From assembly GCA_046341775.1 (NCBI GenBank), contig JBKDQQ010000197.1:1-5699 (forward strand): a stretch of DNA of 5,699 nucleotides. The letters are read 5' to 3'. Source of the stretch: SXXH01 sp041165735 (lineage in GTDB: Bacteria > Planctomycetota > UBA1135 > GCA-002686595). The translations under genes were made by a program, and so were the position numbers. The notes beneath the pieces were generated by a model. It made no database searches. It was not told where the DNA came from and saw only the letters and a program-made list of their open reading frames with translations. Of the stretch, positions 1-5,529 are shown piece by piece; position 1 is the stretch's first letter, and the number at the start of each line of letters is the position of its first letter.

Positions 1-1
1 C

Positions 2-742
2 GCCCCGCAGAAGGACTGGGCGGTCAACGAACCGGCCGAACTGGCCAAGGTGCTGGCGAAGCTCGACTCCATCCGCGGCGAGTTCAACGCGGCGCAAGCC
101 GGTGGCAAGCGCATCTCGATGGCCGACATGATCGTCCTCGCGGGTTGCGCCGCCGTCGAGGAAGCCGCCAAGCGCGGCGGTCGCAGCCTGGTCGTGCCGT
201 TCGCCCCGGGGCGCACGGACGCCACCCAAGCCATGACCGACGCGGCGTCGTTCGCGACGCTCGAGCCGACCTCGGACGGGTTCCGCAACTACGCCGGTCC
301 CGCCAACGGCCGTCCGACGGCCGAGCAACTGGTCGATCGCGCCCAGTTGCTGACGCTGAGCGCGCCGGAGATGACGGTGCTGGTCGGCGGCTTGCGCGTC
401 CTCGGCGCGAACCATGGCGATTCGAAGGCGGGCGTATTCACCACGCGTCCGGAATCCTTGACGAACGACTGGTTCGTCAACCTGCTCGACATGGGCGTGG
501 CGTGGCGCAAGGACGCCGACGCGGCGGGCATGTACGAGGGCGTCTCGCGCAAGACGGGCGCCGTCGAGTGGTCGGCCAGCGCGGTCGACTTGGTGTTCGG
601 CTCGAACTCGCAGTTGCGGGCCATCGCCGAGGTCTACGCCAGCAACGACGGCGCCGACAAGTTCGTGCGCGACTTCGTGGCGGCCTGGACCAAGGTCATG
701 GACCTCGACCGCTTCGATCTGGCCGCCACGCGGGCCCAATGA
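2..742 (+). CDS. katG: Catalase-peroxidase KatG, C-terminal part (5' end outside window)
   Basis: This is the last 246 codons of a bifunctional catalase-peroxidase, the haem enzyme that removes hydrogen peroxide. The frame is open from base 2 and ends at TGA 740-742. Family landmarks seen in order are 'SMADMIVLAGCAA', 'VPFAPGRTDA', 'DGFRNY', 'LLTLSAPEMTVLVGGLRVL', 'ESLTNDWFVNLLDMG', 'VDLVFGSNSQLRA' and 'FVRDFVAAWTKVMDLDRFD', all close to E. coli KatG as I remember it. KatG is usually about 720-750 residues, so roughly the first two thirds are missing. That part holds the haem-binding catalytic domain and the Met-Tyr-Trp adduct, so active-site integrity cannot be judged. What remains is the haem-free C-terminal domain, which in this family supports the architecture of the N-terminal active site. 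The fragment has no frameshift or internal stop. A strong hairpin starts 7 bases after the stop. No regulator such as OxyR or Fur is visible nearby. Family identity is near certain. Confidence 0.97.
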   Translation, partial: APQKDWAVNEPAELAKVLAKLDSIRGEFNAAQAGGKRISMADMIVLAGCAAVEEAAKRGGRSLVVPFAPGRTDATQAMTDAASFATLEPTSDGFRNYAGPANGRPTAEQLVDRAQLLTLSAPEMTVLVGGLRVLGANHGDSKAGVFTTRPESLTNDWFVNLLDMGVAWRKDADAAGMYEGVSRKTGAVEWSASAVDLVFGSNSQLRAIAEVYASNDGADKFVRDFVAAWTKVMDLDRFDLAATRAQ

Positions 743-749
743 GCCCCGC

Positions 750-778
750 GCCGTAGGCGGGCGCGGCCCGCCCACGGC
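750..778 (+). terminator. Hairpin just after katG, probable terminator
   Basis: GCCGT-a-GGCGGGC (750-762) pairs with GCCCGCC-c-ACGGC (766-778) around a 3-base GCG loop. This gives twelve base pairs with one A/C mismatch. It begins 7 bases after the katG stop, where a terminator is expected. There is no T-run after it (the next bases are ctgcaagcaac), so it is not a textbook intrinsic terminator. It may work as a transcript-end stabiliser or as a U-less terminator. Confidence 0.5.
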
Positions 779-794
779 CTGCAAGCAACACGGA

Positions 795-833
795 ATCCGA
801 CGGGACGGACGCCCAACCACCGGCCCGTCGGAT
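795..833. repeat. 10-bp perfect inverted repeat in the katG-DUF4956 spacer
   Basis: ATCCGACGGG (795-804) is perfectly complementary to CCCGTCGGAT (824-833) across a 19-base loop. It is the middle of three inverted repeats between katG and the next gene. It could be the stem of a structured transcript or a long-spaced operator. Nothing in the sequence decides between these. Confidence 0.5.
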
Positions 834-850
834 CTCCGATCCTCGAACGC

Positions 851-885
851 GAGCCGAGCCCGGCCAACGCCGGGCTCGGTTCGTT
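851..885 (+). terminator. Strong GC hairpin with short T-rich tail
   Basis: GAGCCGAGCCCGGC (851-864) pairs with GCCGGGCTCGGTTC (869-882) around a CAAC tetraloop. This gives fourteen pairs including one G-T, with the inner eleven perfect. The tail GTTCC is only weakly T-rich. It is the third hairpin after katG and the most stable by eye. It probably insulates the downstream gene from katG transcription. Confidence 0.55.
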
Positions 886-963
886 CCATCGGCGCCCGCA
901 CCCCGGTGTCGGGTTGCAACGCGGTGCGTGTCGTGGTTTCTTGACACGATGGGATCCGCGCGC

Positions 964-968
964 GGGAG
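964..968 (+). promoter_or_regulatory. Shine-Dalgarno GGGAG that decides the DUF4956 start
   Basis: GGGAG lies 6 bases before the ATG at 975 but directly abuts the in-frame ATG at 969. Normal Shine-Dalgarno spacing therefore favours 975, shortening the protein by two residues (Met-Asp). It is the only convincing Shine-Dalgarno sequence among the starts that can be inspected in this window. Confidence 0.55.
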
Positions 969-974
969 ATGGAC

Positions 975-1649
975 ATGGACTGGTTGACCTCGGCCTTCGC
1001 CACGGACGCGGAGGTGCCGCTCTCGTCGGCCTTGGCGCGCCTCGTCGCCGCGCTGGCGCTGGGCGCGGGGGTCGCGGCGGTCTGCCGGCTAGGCAAGGGT
1101 GGCGCCACCACGCCGCAGCAGCGTTCCTTGATGGCGACGCTCGTGTTGCTGACGCTCCTGCTCGCCCTGACCACCATCGTCATCGGCAGCAATGTCGCGC
1201 GCGCCTTCAGCATCGTCGGCGCGCTGTCGATCGTCCGCTTCCGCACGGTGGTCTCCGACACGCGCGACACCGCCTTCGTCATCTGCGCCGTGGCGGTCGG
1301 CATGGCGGTCGGGGCGGGCTACTTCATCCTGCCGCTGGCCGCGCTCCCGCTCGTGGCCTTGGCGGCGTGGTTGTTCCGCGCCGAGGCGCCGGCGACCCTC
1401 GTCTCCAACTCGACCCACCGCTTGTCGATCATCGGCGCGCCGCAAGCCGCTCCGCCGGACGCCGTGCGCGCCGTGTTGGCCCGCCACGGCGCCGAGGGCG
1501 TGTTGTCGGAGGCCGCCTGCCAAGCCCGCGGCGCGAACCTGGAGCGCGTGTACGAGGTGGCGATCGCCGAGGGCGGCGCCGTGCAGGCCCTGGTGCAGGA
1601 TCTGGCGCTGTTGGATGGCGTGGACTCGGTCCAGTGCCGCCAAGCCTGA
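975..1649 (+). CDS. DUF4956-family integral membrane protein
   Basis: This 224-residue protein starts at ATG 975 (226 residues if ATG 969 is used) and ends at TGA 1647-1649. Counting from 969, hydrophobic segments lie at about 20-40, 53-73 and 102-137, so three or four membrane helices are likely. The signature is 'NVARAFSIVGALSIVRFR' (75-92), followed by 'SDTRDTAFVICAVAVGMAVGAG'. I recognise this as the core motif of DUF4956 membrane proteins. From about 147 a soluble tail of some 80 residues follows, probably cytoplasmic. The biochemical role of the family is not known to me. Members are often encoded beside VTC-domain (polyphosphate polymerase-like) or CotH-type proteins, and neither is present here. 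The MgtC/SapB family was considered because it shares small-residue-rich helices, but its typical motifs are absent. The gene converges with the cytochrome-like gene downstream, and only the 14-bp array separates the two stops. Confidence 0.75.
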   Translation: MDWLTSAFATDAEVPLSSALARLVAALALGAGVAAVCRLGKGGATTPQQRSLMATLVLLTLLLALTTIVIGSNVARAFSIVGALSIVRFRTVVSDTRDTAFVICAVAVGMAVGAGYFILPLAALPLVALAAWLFRAEAPATLVSNSTHRLSIIGAPQAAPPDAVRAVLARHGAEGVLSEAACQARGANLERVYEVAIAEGGAVQALVQDLALLDGVDSVQCRQA

Positions 1650-1655
1650 CGCCGG

Positions 1656-1772
1656 TCACGGGGCTTGGGTCATGGGGCCCAGTTCACAGGACCCAAGTCA
1701 CGGGACCCAAGTCACGGGGCCCAGATCACGGGGCCCAGATCACGGGGCCCAGATCACGGGGCCCAGATCACG
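1656..1772. repeat. 14-bp tandem repeat array, about 8.4 units
   Basis: Eight 14-bp units start at 1656, 1670, 1684, 1698, 1712, 1726, 1740 and 1754, followed by a partial TCACG at 1768-1772. The last four full units are identical (TCACGGGGCCCAGA). Units 3 and 4 carry the variant ending GGACCCAAG, and the first two are more diverged. Every unit of the identical block contains the GGGCCC palindrome, and neighbouring copies can pair as 6-bp stems. The segment 1662-1671 (GGCTTGGGTC) can also pair with 1690-1699. On the minus strand each unit reads GTGATCTGGGCCCC followed by the TGA shared with the next unit. The first copy supplies the last codons and stop of the gene at 1754-2641. The array fills the space between two convergent genes and could act as a two-way terminator, though no T-run is present. 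Confidence 0.95.
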
Positions 1773-2641
1773 CGCAGTCCGTTCGTGCCGTTCCAAGTCG
1801 ACGGCGTGCAGTAGCTCGCCGCGTTGCGGAAGAGCACCTGATAGTGCTTCACGCCGCCGGGCGCTTGTACTTGCGCGGACAAGGGCGCGTCGCCGGGCGC
1901 GGGATGCCGCGCCGTGCCGGCGATTGGCGTGCGCGTCTTCAAGCGCACCACATTGGTGGCGACGCACATCAATCCATCGCCGAACACCTGTCCTTGGCCC
2001 GTGCCCGCGGCGGCATCGCCTTGGATGAACAAGGCCGCCGAATTCGGCAAGCGCGTGGCTTCCAACACCAACGCGTCCTGCGCGAGGCTCGCGAGGCCGC
2101 GTCCCACGAGGCGCGCGCCCAAGGGGTCGCCGGCATGCGCGCATCCTGCGCTCGGCAAGCCCGCGTTGCCGCACGGACAAGGCGTGGGATCCTGGTAGCC
2201 CGAGCAGAAGCTCGTGCCCGTCGTGGCGGGAGGCGGCAACTGTCCGTTGGCGATCCATGCTTGGACCAAGGCCAACTCGGGCGCTGTGGCGCACAACGGA
2301 TTGCCGGCGTCGAGGCTTGGGTTGCCGGTGCAGCCGCCGTTCATCGGCATCGTCCCGTCCAGCATGCGCACGACCGAGGCGTAGCCCTTGGTTTGGCCCG
2401 GGCTGTAGTAGGACGGTGCCTGCGCATCGGTGTAGGCCGAGACCGGATCGGGGTAGGCGATGTTGAACCCGCCGAAGCCGACCACCGCATGGCAGCCCGA
2501 GCAACGCGCCACGAACACGGGGTGCGCGTCGCCGAAGGTGGTCTGAGCGCGAGCCTCGGTGCTTGTCGCGGCGTGGCACGACAGCGACGCTAGGACGGCG
2601 AAGGAGAGCAAGCTCGAGGGCGAGCGGTGCAAGGTGGACAT
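1754..2641 (-). CDS. Secreted mono-haem cytochrome c-like protein with C-terminal Cys-rich module
   Basis: This is a 295-residue protein of unknown specific function. Residues 1-32 look like a signal peptide: Arg at 6, a hydrophobic run at about 10-25, and a cleavage site ARA|Q after 32. One haem-attachment motif, CSGCH, lies at 47-51. A possible axial ligand is Met98 or Met100 in 'GTMPMNGGC', and the domain closes with 'LALVQAWIANG' (123-133), as in many c-type cytochromes whose last helix has this form. Residues about 146-295 form a second, probably beta-rich module that starts at 'CPCGNAG' (155-161) and contains 'FGDGLMC' (220-226) and 'YCTPSTWN' (277-284). This module resembles C-terminal modules I recall from secreted planctomycete-type proteins. 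The ATG at 2641 is chosen because it starts the signal peptide. Upstream in-frame sequence does not look coding, and no clear Shine-Dalgarno is seen. The last residues (VIWAP) and the stop lie inside the 14-bp array. The protein probably acts outside the cytoplasm in electron transfer. Confidence 0.8.
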   Translation of the reverse strand: MSTLHRSPSSLLSFAVLASLSCHAATSTEARAQTTFGDAHPVFVARCSGCHAVVGFGGFNIAYPDPVSAYTDAQAPSYYSPGQTKGYASVVRMLDGTMPMNGGCTGNPSLDAGNPLCATAPELALVQAWIANGQLPPPATTGTSFCSGYQDPTPCPCGNAGLPSAGCAHAGDPLGARLVGRGLASLAQDALVLEATRLPNSAALFIQGDAAAGTGQGQVFGDGLMCVATNVVRLKTRTPIAGTARHPAPGDAPLSAQVQAPGGVKHYQVLFRNAASYCTPSTWNGTNGLRVIWAP

Positions 2642-3099
2642 GCCATGGATCCGAAGCCTCGCACGGCAAGCCGCGGCCAAGTTTGCGTGCAGAAGGCGCA
2701 AAGAGCCGGACGGAACATGCAGGTGGCATGAGCGGCATCGACTGCCCCCGCAAGTGAGGCTGCCAGGCTCGCCGCGATGCAGGCTGCCATGCCGGGAGCG
2801 AGATGCCTGCATTGCCCGGTCTGCACTGCACGGACTCCCGGCCTGCGCATCCGTGCAGGAGAGCGCGAGCGCCGACGGACTCACCGGACCACCACGCAGG
2901 AGTGCGCCACCGCCGACGGATCCACGCCACGCCAACCCATGCCAGGTCGGCACCTTGCATCCACCGCCGCCAGGGAAGACCGGCCTGCGTGCAAGCCAAC
3001 GAGAGCGGGCATCGCAGGCTGCAAGGCGCTTGGACTTGAAGCGCGATTGCCACCTGCAGCGCCGAGTCGGCAGGCTAGGATTGCCATGGTCCGCAAGCA
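2642..3099. other. 458-bp divergent intergenic region rich in TGCA and inverted repeats
   Basis: This region separates the cytochrome-like gene (-) from the ATPase regulator (+) and should hold both promoters. No convincing gene lies in it: the open frames here give Arg/Pro/Ala-rich products with no recognisable domain. I count eleven TGCA tetranucleotides, often as TGCAG, CTGCA or TGCAT, and several overlapping inverted repeats between 2774 and 2858. A weak -10-like TAGGAT lies at 3076-3081, but no -35 stands at a normal distance from it. No promoter can be called with confidence on the minus side. Confidence 0.6.
2774..2858. repeat. Cluster of three overlapping inverted repeats
   Basis: Three pairs are visible. 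GCGATGCAGGC (2774-2784) matches GCCTGCATTGC (2805-2815) over 11 bp with one G-T. GCCGGGAG (2791-2798) matches CTCCCGGC (2835-2842), 8 bp perfect. CTGCACGGA (2826-2834) matches TCCGTGCAG (2850-2858), 9 bp perfect. The first and third could form together; the second crosses both and would be an alternative fold or a pseudoknot. They may be operator sites or a structured leader. They lie about 130-220 bp upstream of the cytochrome-like start and 240-325 bp upstream of the regulator start. Confidence 0.5.
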
Positions 3100-4995
3100 A
3101 TGACGACCCCCAAGCGCGAGCCTGCGGCCGGTGCCACCAATTCGCCCTGCTTCGGCCGCGAGTCCGAGCTTCTACTGCTCATGCGAATGTTGCAGCCGAA
3201 CTCGCCGCGCGTCATGCACGTGCACGGAGTTCCCGGCATCGGCAAGACCAGGCTCCTGCGCGCCTTCGAGGAGCGCGCGCTCGAGGCGGAGCATCGCGTG
3301 GTCGTCCTCGATTGCCGGGCGATCGAGCCGACCGAGCAGGGGTTCATGGACTCCATCGCCGCGCATGATCTGTCTGGGCGCGATGCGGAAGGCCCGCGCT
3401 GCGTGGCTTGCCTGGACAACTACGATGCCTTCCTCTTGCTTGACGCCTGGATCCGCGAAGTGTTGCCGGAGCGGCATCCGGCACTGCGGCTGGTGCTGTG
3501 CTCGCGCCGCACGCCCAACCCCGCGTGGCTCGCAGCGGATGGCTTGCCAGCGAGTCTCCGCCTGAGGGAGCTGCCCGCGGACAGCGCCATGCGCATCCTC
3601 GAGCATGCCGGCGTCGCGGGCGAGGATGCGGTCCGCCTCTTGGAACTCGCGCGCGGACATCCCTTGGCCTTGCGGCTCGCCGCCGCCGCCGCGCGCCATC
3701 ATGCCGGCGGATGCCCGGTGGATGTGGCGATGCACGAGGTCGTGAACCAGCTCTCCGGCTACTTCCTGGATGGAACGGACGCGAAGCTGCGGACTGCCTT
3801 GGAGGCGATGTCCACGGTGCGGCGCCTCACCCGCCCTGGCCTCGGCGCGTTGTCCGGCGATGAAGGTGCCGAAGAGCTCTACGCGCGGCTTTCGGAGTCG
3901 CCGATCGTGGAGGCGCGCAAGGATGGCTTGGTGCTGCACCCGGCCGTGCACGAGGCGGTCGCCCAGCGGTTGCGGGCAGCGGATCCGGCGCGGTTCACGG
4001 CGCTTCGGCGCGCGGCTTGGCGCGAACTCGAGCGCAATGCAGGTGCCGTGTCCAGCTCCGACCTTTGGCGCTACACGGCAGATGCCGTCTATCTGATCGA
4101 CAATCCGATCGTGCGCGAGGCCTTCTTTCCGAGTGCGCAGCAGCAACTCGCGGTGGAACGCGCGCGGATGCAGGACCGCGATGCGGTGCTGGATCTCGCG
4201 TTGCGCCATGACGGGGATGCTGGTCGGGCGATCGCGTCCCATTGGTGGAGCGCGCTGCCTGGCGCCTTCCGCGTCGTGCGCGACGCGAATAGGGACGTGG
4301 TCGGATACTACTGCTTGTTCGACCCCTCCTCGACGACTCGAGAGGCGCTGGAGGCGGACCCGATGACCAGCGCCTGGTCGAACCACCTGCCAAGGGGCTT
4401 GGTCGAGGCTCCGCGCAAGACCCTCTTCCTGCGCCGCTGGCTGGGCCTTGAAGCCGGCGAGGCGCCCTCTCCCGTGCAGGCCGCGTGCTGGCTGGATGTC
4501 AAGCGCGCCTACCTCGAGATGCGTCCTTCGCTGCAGCGCGTGTACTTGGCGGTGTCCGATCTCGCGCCGTATGCGTCGGCTGCGCAGGAACTGGGCTTCG
4601 AGGTGCTTCACTCGGAACGCCGATTGCCGCACGCGACCGCCCTGTTGGAGTTCGGCCATGGATCGGTCGATGCTTGGCTGCGCAATCTGGTGCGACGCGA
4701 GCTGGGCATGCAAGGCTTGGTCGAACTCGATGACGCAGCCCGCGAGTTGGTCGTCGACGGCGCCAGGACCACCCTCACGCAACTCGAGTATGGAGTGCTG
4801 AGCGTCCTGATGAGGGCCAAGGGCGCCATCGTGGGTAGGGAACAGCTCCTCGACGAGGTATGGGGTGAACGGCAGGACGCGGTAGGAAGCAATGTCGTCG
4901 ACGTCGTCGTGCTCGCCTTGCGCAGGAAGCTGGGCCGGGAGTCGGGTTTGCTGGCCACCGTCCGCGGCAGCGGCTATCGCTTCCTGCCCGGATAG
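3100..4995 (+). CDS. STAND-type ATPase / GNAT-like / C-terminal winged-helix transcription regulator
   Basis: This 631-residue, probably cytoplasmic protein looks like a one-component transcription regulator. An 'FGRE' entry (18-21) leads to a P-loop, Walker A GVPGIGKT (43-50). A Walker B-like CVACLDNYD (101-109), a sensor-like 'LVLCSRR' (131-137) and 'GHPLAL' (186-191, the GxP-type motif of STAND NTPases) follow. A helical or winged region runs to about 310. Residues about 330-530 look GNAT-like: 'VLDLALRHDGDAGRAIASHWW', then strands 'FRVVRDA' and 'VVGYYCLF', and later 'AAQELGFEVL' (494-503). This assignment is moderate and enzyme activity is unproven. Residues about 543-630 are an OmpR/PhoB-type winged helix: 'LTQLEYGVLSVLMRAKG', 'VGREQLLDEVWG', the recognition-helix region 'VGSNVVDVVVLALRRKLG' and the wing 'TVRGSGYRFLPG'. 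There is no receiver domain. The start is well bounded: an in-frame TAG lies at 3076 and the first usable start is ATG 3100, with no Shine-Dalgarno. It is divergent from the cytochrome-like gene, and the globin gene lies 106 bases downstream. The DNA target and the signal sensed are unknown. Confidence 0.85.
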   Translation: MTTPKREPAAGATNSPCFGRESELLLLMRMLQPNSPRVMHVHGVPGIGKTRLLRAFEERALEAEHRVVVLDCRAIEPTEQGFMDSIAAHDLSGRDAEGPRCVACLDNYDAFLLLDAWIREVLPERHPALRLVLCSRRTPNPAWLAADGLPASLRLRELPADSAMRILEHAGVAGEDAVRLLELARGHPLALRLAAAAARHHAGGCPVDVAMHEVVNQLSGYFLDGTDAKLRTALEAMSTVRRLTRPGLGALSGDEGAEELYARLSESPIVEARKDGLVLHPAVHEAVAQRLRAADPARFTALRRAAWRELERNAGAVSSSDLWRYTADAVYLIDNPIVREAFFPSAQQQLAVERARMQDRDAVLDLALRHDGDAGRAIASHWWSALPGAFRVVRDANRDVVGYYCLFDPSSTTREALEADPMTSAWSNHLPRGLVEAPRKTLFLRRWLGLEAGEAPSPVQAACWLDVKRAYLEMRPSLQRVYLAVSDLAPYASAAQELGFEVLHSERRLPHATALLEFGHGSVDAWLRNLVRRELGMQGLVELDDAARELVVDGARTTLTQLEYGVLSVLMRAKGAIVGREQLLDEVWGERQDAVGSNVVDVVVLALRRKLGRESGLLATVRGSGYRFLPG

Positions 4996-4997
4996 CC

Positions 4998-5019
4998 GGC
5001 CGGCGATTCTCATCCGGCC
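4998..5019 (+). terminator. Weak hairpin after the regulator gene
   Basis: GGCCGG (4998-5003) can pair with CCGGCC (5014-5019) over a 10-base loop, starting 2 bases after the regulator stop. The stem is only 6 bp and no T-run follows, so it may let transcription continue into the globin gene. Confidence 0.25.
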
Positions 5020-5101
5020 CTCATGCAGCACCCCGGCGACGGGCCTAGCCTTCCGAGCCGCATCGGGATTCCCCCTCGGCCATCAGCCAACACACACTTC
5101 C

Positions 5102-5461
5102 ATGACAAAAAGCCTCTATGAGCGCCTGGGCGGCGCCGACAAGGTCGCCGCCATCGCACGCGACATCGTCCAGGCGCACCTCGCCAACCCGTTGATCAAG
5201 ACCCGCTTCGAGATCGTCGACACGGCGAAGCTCGAGACCAATGTGCGCACGTTCGTGGGCATGGGTACGGGCGGACCCGAGAAGTACCAGGGCCGCGACA
5301 TGCCCACGGCCCACAAGGGCATGAACCTGGACGAACGCGAACTGGTGGCCGCCATCGACGACGTGCTCAAGGTGCTGGACAAGCACGGCATCGGCGAAGG
5401 CGAGCGACGCGAGATGCTGGCGATCCTGTACTCGCTGAAGGACGAGGTCATGTACAAGTGA
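5102..5461 (+). CDS. Group 1 truncated haemoglobin (trHbN-type)
   Basis: This is a 119-residue, single-domain truncated globin, a usual length for the family. It starts 'LYERLGG' (5-11), the typical trHb1 N-terminus. 'TGGPEKYQGRDM' leads to 'TAHKGM', where His71 fits the proximal F8 haem ligand. Phe36 fits the CD1 position. By hand alignment to Mycobacterium trHbN, the B10 Tyr that stabilises bound ligand is replaced by Val23, and helix B instead carries His26 ('QAHLANP'). I recall a trHb1 subgroup with a similar 'HLANP' helix B, so this may be normal for that subgroup. Truncated globins bind O2 and NO and often serve NO detoxification; which applies here cannot be told. The ATG at 5102 begins right before the conserved N-terminus. 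No Shine-Dalgarno is seen in 'cacacacttcc'. It follows the regulator by 106 bases on the same strand, and control by that regulator is possible but unproven. Confidence 0.93.
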   Translation: MTKSLYERLGGADKVAAIARDIVQAHLANPLIKTRFEIVDTAKLETNVRTFVGMGTGGPEKYQGRDMPTAHKGMNLDERELVAAIDDVLKVLDKHGIGEGERREMLAILYSLKDEVMYK

Positions 5462-5486
5462 CCTCGGACGGTCCGCCAACAAGCGA

Positions 5487-5529
5487 CCGCGCCTCTTGCA
5501 CTCGCGACATGCGCGTGCAGGAGGCGCGG
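5487..5529. terminator. Long hairpin between convergent genes, probable two-way terminator
   Basis: CCGCGCCTCTTGCAC (5487-5501) pairs with GTGCAGGAGGCGCGG (5515-5529) over 15 positions, with one T-G wobble. Three further inner pairs (5504-5506 with 5512-5514) are possible. It starts 26 bases after the globin stop and lies 31 bases from the stop of the minus-strand gene. No strong T-run is present on either strand. An alternative pairing of GCGACCG (5483-5489) with CGGTCGC (5542-5548) is also possible. Confidence 0.55.

Noticed and set aside
941..946. Perfect -35 hexamer TTGACA upstream of the DUF4956 gene
   Set aside because: The region 16-19 bases downstream holds no -10 hexamer and already overlaps the ribosome-binding site and start codon, so a promoter here could not serve the gene.
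1656..1772. Repeat array considered as CRISPR
   Set aside because: The 14-bp units abut directly with no spacers, so this is a tandem minisatellite.
2572..2587. Possible lipoprotein cleavage box (SLSC) in the cytochrome-like signal peptide
   Set aside because: The residue at -3 is Ser instead of the usual Leu, and a normal signal peptidase I site (ARA|Q) follows ten residues later.
914..2593. Long plus-strand open frame of 559 codons across the DUF4956 gene and the cytochrome-like gene
   Set aside because: It is Arg/Gly/Ala-rich with no recognisable domain, and it overlaps two genes with clear motifs, one of them antisense. It stays open because of high GC and because the 14-bp repeats carry no stop on the plus strand.
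2590..2850. Minus-strand 86-codon frame with a signal-peptide-like stretch
   Set aside because: It overlaps the start of the cytochrome-like gene in another frame. Its Ala-rich stretch can be explained by base composition, and nothing follows that resembles a mature protein.
2642..3100. In-frame upstream extension of the cytochrome-like protein
   Set aside because: The extension is Cys/Arg-rich and without domain features, and the signal peptide begins at Met encoded at 2641-2639. A secreted protein would not carry 150 residues ahead of it.
2777..3103. Plus-strand 108-codon frame ending at the regulator ATG
   Set aside because: It has non-coding composition and no motif. Only the ATGA overlap at its end is of interest, and that is reported separately.
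3172..5031. Minus-strand open frame of 619 codons opposite the regulator
   Set aside because: It is an antisense shadow of the ATPase/winged-helix gene, whose motifs are unmistakable on the plus strand. Long antisense frames are common in GC-rich coding DNA.
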